A DNA stretch of 27,017 nucleotides. It comes from Dicyema japonicum (Eukaryota; Dicyemida; Rhombozoa; Dicyemidae). The position numbers and the translations under genes are program-made. The DNA lies in contig RDEW01000049.1 of NCBI GenBank assembly GCA_011109175.1, forward strand, positions 312,391 to 339,407, in the 5' to 3' direction. Under the pieces are notes generated by a model. It saw nothing but the letters and a program-made list of their open reading frames with translations. It made no database searches and was not told the origin of the DNA. Shown here one piece after another: positions 1-9,127 of this stretch (position 1 is its first letter; each line of letters opens with the position of its first letter).

Positions 1-168
1 GTCATGTGGTCTACCAGTTATGAAAGTTCTGGAGGCGCTCAGGGTGCTCTTAATGCGCCGCGGAAAAGGACCATTAACTACTTCCCATCCGAAGAAAGAC
101 TCTTCGGACGACGGCCTCAGCCCTTTTTTAATCTCCCTCGGCTAAATGGGTTTCTGATAATTTTCGCC

Positions 169-195
169 GGTGACATTGAACTTAATCCTGGCCCT
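169..195 (+). other. 2A-like ribosome-skipping motif at the N-terminus of the LINE ORF
   Basis: Within the open frame 4-261 the residues GDIELNPGP fit the 2A consensus D-x-E-x-N-P-G-P. A hydrophobic run (GFLIIFA) precedes it, as is usual upstream of 2A. In 2A peptides the ribosome skips the last Gly-Pro bond. Here the motif would separate a short basic leader of about 60 residues from the endonuclease-RT polyprotein. 2A-like sequences are known in LINEs of several marine invertebrates. About ten bases after the motif the frame shifts relative to the endonuclease, so this copy no longer makes the joined product. Confidence 0.75.
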
Positions 196-1064
196 CCACT
201 CTCAATTCTGCAACATCAACGGAATCAAAAGCAAAATTCTCAAACTACGGTATTTCTTTAAAGAACAGAACATTGACCTGATTTTACTTCAAGAAAGCAT
301 ACTTAATCCATCATCCAACTCACCTCTCTGACAATCCTCAACAAGCCCAGGAAGCACACTAGGACTCCTTACAAGGAAAACGAAGCATCAACGTCCTCAA
401 ACATTACTTTCTGTCCCCCAAACCTAGCACCGGATACTTCTAGGACAATGCATTATGGATTATCTTCCGACCACAATCCAATCATTATTCGAATCAATAA
501 AGTTCTTGACCACAGAAAAGAGACTGTTTCATTTTTCAACTATAAAAAGTGACTATTCAAAATACATCGATCAAGCTCTACTAAACTTTGACATGAGTTT
601 ATTCTCCTCAATAGATGATGCTATTGACTTTTTGAACAAAATTATTCTCATGTCGTACTTTCCTTTCACGAACAAAAAAATCAAACAAAAACTCTCAATG
701 ACGAAATATCAAATAAGATTAGAAAAACTGAAACCAAAAAATGGGACAAACTAGTATCTTTCCTTCCATTTAAGAAAAAAATATGGAGAGAAATTAAAGA
801 ATTTGGCCCAAAATGAAATTATCTCACATTTAAATGTAAGACCGAAGAGACTCAATAAGACCGAATAGAACACAGTCGATTAACAATATTCCACATTCAG
901 ATGTCAGTGAGGGTTTGAAGAATATGAATTATTCTTTCTCACGTGGGCCTGATTCTATCACTGGTATTTTACTTAAACACCTTGGACCTATTGGGATGAT
1001 ACAATAACAGTGATTTTCAACTATTAATAAATATGAATACAATTACAACTATCCGGAAAATGTC

Positions 1065-2181
1065 CTATATACGCCCAATCCTTAAGCCTGGGAAGCCTAA
1101 GGATAATCCTGCATCATTTCGACCAATCTCTTTACTATGCACTCAAAATTATTGGAAAAACTAATTCTTAATCTTATAACCTGCCTCTTCTTTTTTCATT
1201 CTCACAACATGGATTCAGAAGGGGTTATTCGACTTCTACCCGCCTAACATCCCTCAAACAATTTATCATGAAAGGCTTTAACACAACTCCTCGCGACCTC
1301 AAAACAGTCATTTGCTCGATCGTTTTACAAAAGTCTCTGTCTCAAGGAAAATCCTAATTCGGAAATTGTTTGCCATCCCCGTCAACCCACATATAAAACT
1401 TCCGTTTGCTAACTTCATCAATGAAAGAAGGGCCCGGGTATACATGGATGGGACCAAATCAGTTTCAAGATACTATCCAATGGTGTCCCACAAGGTTCCT
1501 CTTTATTACCCGCCTTAGTTAACTTATGCATGTCCGATTTACAACAAACCAATAATAAAGAAGATTTCCTCCTATCTTTTGTTGTTGACCTATTAATCTA
1601 TCCCGCGATCAAGATTTTCTAAAGGCGTCAGAAAAACTAAAAGACTACCTTCACAAGATTCAAATTTGGCTAAATTATAATCGGCTTGATATATCTACTA
1701 AAAAATCGTCTTCGTCCTTATTTACCTTCCAGACGAAATCTTGAGGATCACCTTCGACACATACTTGTCCTTTTCATCTCACGTCGACGACATCTCTGGT
1801 AGCTGCTCAAGAAAGCTAGGGATAATCAAAACCATTTTCAGTGGCATTAAAATTCCTTTTCCGGCTTTGAAATTGTTGTACAAACAATTCGTTAAGCCAT
1901 CTGTCAGCTATGCCTGTGCGTCACGGGGAATCAATCTGTCCTGGACGAACAAACAAAGAATCCTCGAGATTCAGGCCTCAACAGCCACTACTATTAGTAA
2001 TCTCGGGAAACTAGAAAAACTAATACCCTCATCACTTGAAGACCTTATCCGACAATATGGAAAGGGATTTTCTACCCTGTGCAAACAGTGCAACTCTCAA
2101 CAATACACAGCCATGTCGTGTCTTATGAGAAAGGTATTCATCACCCCTCTCCAATTCCTATTTCCGATACACCCCACATAG
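1065..2181 (+). pseudogene. Reverse transcriptase and C-terminal part of the first LINE, broken
   Basis: RT motif blocks are recognisable but spread over all three frames. They are the finger-region block with FRPIS, the Q-GFRRG-ST block, and the GVPQGS block at 1482-1499. The largest uninterrupted piece is 1741-2181 (146 codons). It corresponds to the thumb/C-terminal region seen in intact LINEs as a THLSFS-SCSRKL-YKQF-P-Y-A pattern. There is no intact catalytic YxDD, so RT activity is not expected. Confidence 0.85.
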
Positions 2182-2840
2182 AAGTTGTGTTGGATCCCAG
2201 AAGGCGCACGAGGAGAAAATGAGAAGGCCTTCGAGATAAATAATTAATTTAGTAATTAAATTAACTATTAGTGCTTTTGGGTGAATAATAAATAGAGTCT
2301 CTTTAAGGTTCATTTTTTCATGGTTCATAAATTGACATGTTTTTTTTCCAACAATCCAGTAAAATTCTCCGATTTGTGTATATTAAAGTGCACTTTGAAT
2401 GTTTTAATAATTCCCAAATCCATTGGATGAATTATTCCTGTAGCATTTTTATGAACTTTTGGAACTGTAGTACGAAACAGAACACAGATAATAATATTTT
2501 TGAAACATCTTGGCATTTTTGATTTTTCAATCAATAAAGGATTTAATTTATGATTTCCAGACATTGCATAACATCACAGATGCTCTATCTTTGAAGTTTT
2601 TGTTTCCTCAGAACGAAGTCTTGCAGATTCTTCTGGATGGAATAAGCATGTAAAAATCCCAGTTTCATCCTATAAATCTGATCGCAGGTATATGACTTTG
2701 AAACTTCTTGAAATTCTTTGAGAAACCCTTCAATATCGACACGTTTCTCAGTGCATATTTGTCCATGTAATTCCCTCATCCATGCCCTTTCTTGAATTTT
2801 GATAAAAATCCATAAGTTCTCAACAATACACAGCCATGTC
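2095..2840. repeat. Pair of identical 23-bp direct repeats (2095-2117 and 2818-2840)
   Basis: The same 23 bases, beginning tctcaacaatacacagccat, occur at 2095-2117 inside the LINE C-terminal region and again at 2818-2840 inside the transposase remnant. The copies lie about 723 bp apart in the same orientation. A 23-base identity is far beyond chance at this distance. It may mark a rearrangement or filler-DNA event that joined the two decayed elements. Confidence 0.8.
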
Positions 2841-3079
2841 TACCTTCGGCAAATGTTCACTTTAAACAAAAAGGAAAATTTATCGGCAGTTCTTTGGCAT
2901 GATAATAAGTTGTTGCCGCCCTTATAACGCAATATTTGCATTTTTTGTTCTATAGTGAGTCTTGTATATCGACCACCAGAATCACAACGAGGCATGCTAC
3001 TTGAATAAAGTTTTATTGTTTTAATTTTCAGTAATTTTTTAAAAATTTCTGGAAAATTTTGGAATTGACAAATTTCCAC
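2325..3079 (-). pseudogene. pogo/Tigger-type DDE transposase remnant
   Basis: Three minus-strand blocks follow the order of a Tigger transposase. First, 2995-2840 has a CENP-B-like N-terminal helix-turn-helix (MPRCDSGGRYTRLTIEQKMQ, then QRTADKF). Second, 2779-2585 has the DQIYRM-GFLHAY region, corresponding to the usual DDIFNxDETGLF motif in which the DET triplet is lost. Third, 2564-2325 has GNHKLNPLLIEKSKMPRCFK, the counterpart of the family's GTHKL-P-VIGKSK-PRCFK block, followed by IIHPMDLGIIKTFK. The stretch carrying the second catalytic Asp (the LLDNAPAH region) is missing between them. The copy is too damaged to be active. Terminal inverted repeats were not located. Confidence 0.8.
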
Positions 3080-3539
3080 TATAATTAGAATATTTCTTTA
3101 AACTGGCAAATCTGAGACTTGGCAAAATTACTGTATGTAGTTTACTCCGTTTTAGTGACTCAGGGACACGACCATGCCTGTCCTGTCAACGTGTTGGATT
3201 GGGGAGGTATAAATGAAGCTTGATTGTTCACAAAGTGAGATTCTTTAATTCTTTGTAACCTTAAGTCGTCGAAGAAACCTGATGGGATCACCCTTTTCCA
3301 TCCTCACAGGAAGATCTTTCATGTTGCTTCATCCACTGCTTAGATCTTGATATTGGCACTGATAGCTCATCTTGGTGACTCTTCGGAAGGAAGGAATCTG
3401 AAGAAACACTGAACCTTTAGAGATAGATTCTGCATTGTCCTAGTCGTATTTGAAACCGTTGGAGCGGTTGGGAAATGGTAAAGGAGTCGCCAATTGAGAT
3501 TCTACAGAACTGAGACAGTTCTACAGCACCTGGGGACAG
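3080..3539. other. Stretch without a recognised gene
   Basis: Nothing is recognisable on either strand. The 3' end of the neighbouring ABT1/Esf2 pseudogene probably decays into the upper part, because faint Arg-Ile-Ser-Ile codons near 3500 could be remains of its helical C-terminus. Confidence 0.3.
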
Positions 3540-3917
3540 TTGTTAAGTGAGGTATGTCCATTTGAACTTTGGGAGATACTTCATAGCCTAAAAGTCACTA
3601 TTCCTACAAAATACACCCAAACTCACGACCACTTGTACTTTTTCTTTCCTTGAACAGGCAAATTGTTTATGTCCCTCACAACTTGGCGGGCAAACCTTTT
3701 GTCCATGAACTAACCCAGCTTTCATCGTAATAGCGGGTTTTCCAGGCCTTATTGTGAGAGATTTAGATTAAGTAGTACCTTTTGGGTGAAGATAAATCCT
3801 TCCCAATTCTCCGTATTGACACAAAGCATTACGAAGGTCCACCACTCGCATTCCCGTTGGGATTGAAAAGAAATAAATCACTCCAGATTTCTTTGCATTT
3901 TCTTCCAATAGATCCAT
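3540..3917 (-). pseudogene. ABT1/Esf2-like RNA-binding ribosome-biogenesis factor, intron-bearing pseudogene
   Basis: Minus-strand reading from ATG at 3917 gives SGVIYFFSIPTGMRVVDLRN followed by QYGELGRIYLHPK, the RRM-like start of ABT1 (yeast Esf2), a nucleolar factor for 18S rRNA processing. After a gap come YYDESWV, FMDKRFARQVVRDINNLP and then MKYLPKFKWTYL, which match the rest of the RRM and the following WNIKYL-FKW motif. Lesions visible: one base missing near 3710 (between SWV and FMDKR); TAG at 3588-3590 where the family has Trp; TAA at 3543-3545 where Glu is expected. A 23-nt GT-AG intron at 3604-3626 restores the frame between exons. A candidate 31-nt intron at 3748-3778 does not. 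Because introns are kept, this is a decayed gene or duplicate and not a retrocopy. Sequencing error could explain single lesions but hardly all of them. Confidence 0.8.
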
Positions 3918-4004
3918 GTGAGCCAAACAAAACCCACAAGGAAAACGAGTTAATTATTATTACCAAGAACGTTGAAGCATGATTGTTATATAAACGAGTT
4001 AAAC

Positions 4005-6780
4005 TTTTTTTTTATACAAAAAATTTTTTTAACAATTAAACAAATGTCAGTTTAGGAAGCCTGGATTGCGAACGAGTTCCCTCCGAGTATGGCTATTTCA
4101 ATCTTTTGTCTTAGCCATAACCCTTCTCGTTGATCCCTTTTCTTTCTGGCAAGCAATCCTCCGAGTTTTCGCAAGAACTCAGCCGTCATTGGACCTAACG
4201 GATCCCGATGATTCAATCGCAACAGGAGTAAATCGGTAGCGATCCCCGAGGCAAGAATATTTCTTGATTTTTAGGTTCTCCGCAGTCGAAGCAGCTGCTC
4301 CAGGTGTCTGAACCGATTTAAAAATGTTCGTGCTTGAGAACGTGTCTATGCAAGTTGCGTGCCAGACCAAAGATCTTCCAGACGTGAAGGGGAAAAGGGT
4401 CATCCCGTCAGGTCTCTTCCCATCTCCTCGATCAAGACCCACTGGTTCAAGCTGTGCTGGGAAGCCTGAAGCCTTCAGAGCTCTGACGATCACATCATTC
4501 AGAGCAGCATGACGTGGTCCCCTTCCGGCGCTTCTTCTGCAGGACAGCGGGTGCAATCCTTTCACATCGACTGTTTTCCCGCATCGGCATCGGTGCTCCT
4601 GGCAAACGTCTAGTCCCAGCCTTTGTCCGATTCCAATCCTCAAAGAATCGTCGTCCAAAAAGGTCCCGAGGTTTGGGCAAGGTATTGCACCAAGCCATGC
4701 TCCACTCCCTCGACTTGAAGCTGACACCAAACAAGCCAGACGATGTTGATTTGCTTCTTTCTTAAGGTCCTTCAAAATTTTGGAGCAGACAATGTCATCC
4801 CAATTTCTTTGCTTCGTTGTGTCTTCTGGGATTTTGAGTCCGGACCCGTTCCATTTCCGACAAGCTTCGTCAAATGACTCATTCCAGCAAAGTCCAATTG
4901 TGTTATGAAGGACTTGCCGTGTCAAATGACTGCAGCTTGAGAGAGATGATAGGTATGCCGGGTACGCAACCTCCAGCGCCGATCTCATTCCGACACCCCC
5001 AAATCCAGAGGGAAGCTTGCATTGTTTCCAACCAAGTTCGTCGAAGCGGACGTTAATTATTGACTCGACTGTTTGCTTGAGAGACTTGTCCATTGAAAGT
5101 AGAATGTCATATTGTTCGTAGCAGGGTGAACATCGGAGTAGATATAAAAGCTTGGGTAGTCCGATGTTGTTTCTCATCAGAAAGAAAGATGTGTGAGAGT
5201 CGAGACATGACAATCTTTTCGCAAGGCGTGTTAATTCTTCATTTTTGGAAAGTAGATGGTTCTTGAGTTCTTCTTCGCTGAGTGGGCAACCGAGGAAATA
5301 TAATTTATCAACTGGCACAGTCGGGATCCCAGGAAGCAGTTCGTTAAAAGACTCCATGATAGAGAGGAAGTCGGTGTATGGATATGAGACATTTATTAGC
5401 TCTGATTTGTTAACATTGATGTCCAAGCCCAAATGTTTTAAAGCGGGTAACGCTTTACGTAATGAATTGTATGTTTCTTTGAACGATCCTCCAATTGTGG
5501 CATCATCGAGGTACCAGAGATTTAGCTGAGCATCAATTGAACTCACAACCTCATCAATGGTCAAGGCAAATAAGAGAGGTCCGAGCGGATCTCCTTGTTG
5601 GACACCCGTTTTTGATTTAATAATTTCATTTTCAAAAACCAAAGACGTATCTTCCCCATAGGATAGATTGACAAGAGGGAAAAGCTTTGGAGCCCTCTTC
5701 CAACACGTTTTCATAATTTCGTCTCTTCTGAGAGAATTAAAGGCATTCGTTATGTCAACTTGATTCCAAAGCATCCATTTGAAATATTTTTTCTGTGTGA
5801 AGAAACGCCTTGCTACATGAACCGCAACCTCACATCCGTTCTGGATACCCATTTGTTTAGGAAAGAACTCCTCTCCGAGTTGTCGACTCACCATGGTCGA
5901 TGCTACTTTTGCTGCAAGTCTTCTAAAATAGTTCCCGACCGCAATGGAGCGGATTCCTCCGTTGGGTTTTTTGAAAGCAAGTAGCCTTGCGGAGAAAAGC
6001 AATTCTCTGGCAAATTTTGGGATGTCGCCGTTAACCATTTTTCTGATTAGGTCCGTAATTGATTTGACAAGACAGCGTCCAGCTTCCGAGGTGTAAGTGG
6101 ACGTAAGGTCCTTAATATGGCCAGGACGTAACTCTTCCAAGTTTCCACCGCTGCTAGCCGCGAAGGAAGTTATTCCGTGGCGCACTTCGGATTCGGTAAT
6201 GATGATCTCCTGGGTTCCTTCAGGATTCAAAAACTTTTCATAGTCAGTCGGTGCATCTGGATGCTTTAGTATTAAGGTATTTGAGACCTCGGGAGTACAA
6301 GACAATACTGTGTCATCGGATGTGATAACCCGCAAGGCTGCCCGCACGTCGCCTTCCAGAAGTTTCCGGTTTACTCTCTCCTTTAGTTTGTTGGGGGCAT
6401 CTTTGATGAATGCTCCTCTGGTTTCGACCTCATTAACATTAAGTGGATGTTCAAGTATTGCGTGTATGTTATGACAGCTAAAATTCATTATGTTTCGTTT
6501 CAGTTTCCCGGATAAGTTGAGTCGGGAGTTTGTTTCTTTATTATTGTCCTCAGATTCCTTTGTAGGTATTCCGAGTGCGACAGGTGCAAAGCATATAAGT
6601 TTTAGCCAGGATTCCCAACTGTCAGAGGATAGTGCGTGATCAATGGCATCTGAAAGACACGTTGCTGCGGCAATTCGTACTCCTTTAGGGATTTTTACTG
6701 GAATCTTCATGGCTTTCCTGAGGTTCGAGATCTTCAAGAGAGTATGGTCTTTATTTTTATTTATTTTTAACAAAAAAAAT
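4005..6780 (-). mobile_element. Non-LTR retroelement with C-terminal restriction-like endonuclease
   Basis: The unit consists of one long minus-strand ORF plus a short A-rich tail (T-rich on the + strand, about 4009-4031) after the remnant stop at 4052-4054. Domain order is N-terminal conserved region, RT, thumb, Cys/His knuckle, endonuclease. That is the R2/R4/NeSL/CRE/HERO type, in which cleavage is done by a PD-(D/E)XK-like nuclease and not by an AP endonuclease. The 5' end abuts A/T-rich DNA some 70 bp past the stop codon of the LRR-death-domain gene, in the same orientation. The element may be 5'-truncated: no N-terminal C2H2 fingers are seen. Confidence 0.75.
4179..6773 (-). CDS. Reverse transcriptase with restriction-like endonuclease domain (864 codons, C-terminus frameshifted)
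   Basis: The first ATG in frame is at 6710 (codon 22 of the open frame), just before IPVKIPKGVRIAAAT. This matches the conserved (I/V)RIPKGAR start I know from this widespread invertebrate RT family. RT motifs: VDITNAFNSL (residues 339-348), TGVQQGDPLGPLLFAL (389-404) and WYLDD (420-424), all intact. A Cys-His knuckle follows at 729-745 (CRC...HPLSC). The nuclease region begins with GDGKRPDG (783-790), but the expected WDxTC motif reads WHATC (804-808), so the likely catalytic Asp is His. The frame ends early. One extra T at about 4200-4205 throws it off, and in the next frame the family's remaining 45 or so residues (MTAEFLRKLGG onward) run to TAA at 4052-4054. It is probably a recently inactivated copy. 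Confidence 0.88.
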   Translation of the reverse strand: MLKINKNKDHTLLKISNLRKAMKIPVKIPKGVRIAAATCLSDAIDHALSSDSWESWLKLICFAPVALGIPTKESEDNNKETNSRLNLSGKLKRNIMNFSCHNIHAILEHPLNVNEVETRGAFIKDAPNKLKERVNRKLLEGDVRAALRVITSDDTVLSCTPEVSNTLILKHPDAPTDYEKFLNPEGTQEIIITESEVRHGITSFAASSGGNLEELRPGHIKDLTSTYTSEAGRCLVKSITDLIRKMVNGDIPKFARELLFSARLLAFKKPNGGIRSIAVGNYFRRLAAKVASTMVSRQLGEEFFPKQMGIQNGCEVAVHVARRFFTQKKYFKWMLWNQVDITNAFNSLRRDEIMKTCWKRAPKLFPLVNLSYGEDTSLVFENEIIKSKTGVQQGDPLGPLLFALTIDEVVSSIDAQLNLWYLDDATIGGSFKETYNSLRKALPALKHLGLDINVNKSELINVSYPYTDFLSIMESFNELLPGIPTVPVDKLYFLGCPLSEEELKNHLLSKNEELTRLAKRLSCLDSHTSFFLMRNNIGLPKLLYLLRCSPCYEQYDILLSMDKSLKQTVESIINVRFDELGWKQCKLPSGFGGVGMRSALEVAYPAYLSSLSSCSHLTRQVLHNTIGLCWNESFDEACRKWNGSGLKIPEDTTKQRNWDDIVCSKILKDLKKEANQHRLACLVSASSRGSGAWLGAIPCPNLGTFLDDDSLRIGIGQRLGLDVCQEHRCRCGKTVDVKGLHPLSCRRSAGRGPRHAALNDVIVRALKASGFPAQLEPVGLDRGDGKRPDGMTLFPFTSGRSLVWHATCIDTFSSTNIFKSVQTPGAAASTAENLKIKKYSCLGDRYRFTPVAIESSGSVRSNDG

Positions 6781-6845
6781 AAATATTTTATTTTAAATTT
6801 ATTTTTATCTTGGAATTATTATTTTAAATTAATTTTAAGGTTAGT

Positions 6846-9127
6846 TCAACAAGCAAAAAGTGAATATTCCATGAGTTTACTTTTCATTGCGGAAAAGATC
6901 TCTTTGTAGCCAGCTCTGTTCATTAGCTGCATCAAAGTCTCCGGCCTCACATTCTCAGCCTTCAGAGTCTCCTTATAGTCCATCATGGCGTCAAAGATCG
7001 AGGTATGCAGTCCAGGGTCCTTCCTTCCTCTAAGATTACCGTACCACCAATCACATCGAGTTATACTTCTCTCGCTGATCCTCACTCAACCTCATTTTGG
7101 GGACAAAGCTCTTAAATTGCTTCCAAGTCATGGAAGACGCAATAATTTTCGCGAAGTTGTCGAACAGGCATTCTTCATCAATCATCATGGTAACCTGCTC
7201 GATCATTGAGGACTTTGAGATGCTCGAAAACTGTCTGGATGTCAAATTCCTGCACAAATTCCATTGGAGGAGACTTGAGACTGTTACCCTTCAAGTCCCA
7301 ACACGTGAGTCGAGTCAGCTTCCACATTTGCAAAGGTAGCGTGGTTAGCTTGTTGTTGGAGGCTTCAATGGTCTTTAAATGAGCAAATTGTGAGAACGAG
7401 TAGTTTTGTGGCTGTGACAATGTAAGGTGGGAGTTCTATCAATTTGTTGTTGTTTATCATGAGGCTCTGCACGTTGGTGATCCATTTGTGGTACTCCGGG
7501 AGGAAGGAGATGTCGTTGTGGCTGAGGTTGACTTCGATGAGGTTCTCAAAAGAGTCATCATTCACAGAAAAGTCTCTGACCTGTCAGTAAAGTGACGGAA
7601 TTACTTTGTTGCCGTTTTCCTGAGTGAAGATCAGTTTGTTCAATTTTTTACAGTTTGTCAAGCTGACTGGGAACTCTTTAAACAGATTATTAGCCAGATT
7701 CACTTCCACCAGGTTTTCTAGAGGCGGCAAATCTTGGATACGGTTATCGGGGAGGAAGAGAGACTGAATGGGCTACCATAAGTACCTTAAGTGAGGAGTA
7801 TTGGCCTATATTTGAGGGAAGGGACTTAATTGAGTTATTCCCCGCCTGTAGTTTTTCCAGTTTCCGCGAAAAGTTCACGGAATTCATAAACTCAAGATTG
7901 TCCAGATTGCAATCGTCGAGCACAATCTCCATCAAAGAGGCAAAACTGGTGAGCTACATTAAACTGAGCTTCTATAACTTCTATCGAAAGCTGCCTAAGG
8001 TCAACTCCACTCAAATTGAGGAAAGCTAGCTGACTTACCTTTGCCAGGGGGTTGGCGATTGAATGGAGGGAGTTCTGGGAGATAATCACGTGAACAAGAT
8101 TTTCCATGGCGGAAATGGAGTAATGGACGTTTTTAAACCTTTAGTAATATTAAATATTTAAAATACCGATTATTTGAAATATTTAATTTTTTTAATTTTT
8201 TCAAAGCGGCAATTTCAATCGGAAGGTCCTCGACTGCGTTGTTGGACAAGTTCAGTTCTTCTAGGTTCACACAGAAACAAATATTCTCGTTGATCTCAAC
8301 GATTCTGTTGGAGGAAATGTTCAGAATCAACAAATATTCAAAATTTGATACCTTTAGGTTATTCAGTTTTAGAATCGATGGGGGGACATTTGGTATTTTA
8401 TTCCCGCTCAGATTCAGACGGTTCAATCTCTTGAGGGACCCCAGGGCTGCCGGGAACCTCAACAGCTCGCATTTTCCAAGATTGAGGGACTTTTATGAAC
8501 ACCAATTACTTGCAAATTCACCAAATCCCCTAGGTTTTCAGGGACCGAGTCGCCAATTGTGTTTCCCTGCAGTGAGAGGTTCTCCAAGGAGGATAAATCA
8601 GTGATCTAAATAACACGTGATCTAACATTGGTTGGGAATGACTCCAGGGTGTTGTAGGAAAGGTTCAGATGTCTAAAGGAAGTCGGGAATTGGCAGGATA
8701 ACTGCAGGAGTCGGTTGTTTTTCATCACAAATTTGGAGAGTTTTGGAAAAGCTAAGATGAATGACTCGGGGATGGCAGAAAGGAGGTTATCTTCCATGGA
8801 AAAAGTTTCTAAGTTGGTCATTTGAAAGATGGTGGAAGGAAGATTATCAATTTTGTTGGACTTTAAGGAAATTTGCCTGACTGACGGCAGTTTGGAGATT
8901 ATTTCGGGAAATACAATGAGGTTACACCTTTCCATTGAAATTGAGGTTATATTGGAGGAAATGAGAAGTTCTGAGAGGAGGGGGTCATTTAGGTCTGTTC
9001 GGGAAAGATCGATCTTGACGGTGCCAGACTTACTTAAACTGGGCTTTCTGTGTGATCTTCCACTGTGAATGAACACTGATTTGAGTTTGTATTCTTGAGG
9101 CGGGAAACTTTGGCTGTTTTCAATCAT
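6846..9127 (-). CDS. Leucine-rich repeat and death-domain protein (LRRD1/PIDD-like), ten exons
   Basis: ATG is at 9127 and TGA at 6846. Exons: 9127-8627, 8605-8510, 8489-8167, 8138-7965, 7945-7786, 7763-7605, 7580-7398, 7372-7232, 7212-7055, 7029-6846. Introns are 21, 20, 28, 19, 22, 24, 25, 19 and 25 nt, all GT-AG. Joining them keeps one frame of 692 codons and restores the LRR spacing LxxLxLxxNxLxxLPxxI at each junction. Residues from about 36 to 575 are continuous LRRs (for example LNLSGNKIPNVPPSI, LKTIEASNNKLTTLP region). Residues from about 590 to 683 form a death domain (CLFDNFAKII...TWKQFKSFVPKMRLSEDQ...TLMQLMNRAGYKEIFSAM). There is no signal peptide or membrane segment, so the protein is cytosolic. 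Death domains recruit partners through their own kind, so an adaptor or scaffold role is inferred. The ninth intron could alternatively start at 7066 (37 nt). Confidence 0.88.
8328..8351 (-). other. 24-nt in-frame insert inside an LRR: possible former intron or non-AG intron
   Basis: Within exon 3 of the LRR-death-domain gene, residues 246-253 (VSNFEYLL) break the LRR spacing. Deleting exactly these 24 nt gives LNNLKILNISSN, a perfect repeat register. The insert begins GTATCA like the real introns and has their length, but it ends in TTG and not TAG. It is either read through as eight extra residues or spliced with a non-canonical end. The annotation above keeps it as coding. Confidence 0.45.

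Larger units (their letters stand above)
1..2240 (+). mobile_element. Degenerate EN/RT-type non-LTR retrotransposon (LINE), runs off the window start
   Basis: The parts of one LINE can be read in order but in several frames. A 2A-like motif lies at 169-195. The start of an apurinic endonuclease follows at about 206-330 (NINGIKSK, then IDLILLQES). The endonuclease C-terminal motif SDHNP is at 466-480. RT starts at about 1065 (RPILKPGKPKDNPASFRPIS), continues with the GFRRGYST motif near 1213-1236, and has NGVPQGSSLLP from 1479. The expected YADD box near 1580 has decayed to VVDLLIY. A C-terminal tail runs 1741-2181 (SCSRKLGIIK, YKQFVKPSVSYA). Frameshifts and stops separate most blocks, so the copy is dead. 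The motif set suggests the Jockey/CR1/L2 group, but the clade cannot be fixed by eye. The 5' end lies outside the window. The 3' end is probably in the A/T-rich stretch near 2240. Confidence 0.9.

Noticed and set aside
169-195. 2A motif as evidence of an integrated picorna-like virus
   Set aside because: It is followed by LINE endonuclease and RT sequence. 2A-like motifs are known in LINEs, and no viral capsid or RNA polymerase domain is seen.
4324-5984. Several + strand ORFs of 60-94 codons (4324, 4514, 4874, 5245, 5760) and a minus ORF at 4495-4734
   Set aside because: They overlap the long RT ORF on the other strand or in another frame and show no motif. They are shadows.
6985-9068. + strand ORFs at 6985, 7097, 8239 and 8829
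   Set aside because: They are antisense to the LRR-death-domain exons, whose protein-level support is strong.
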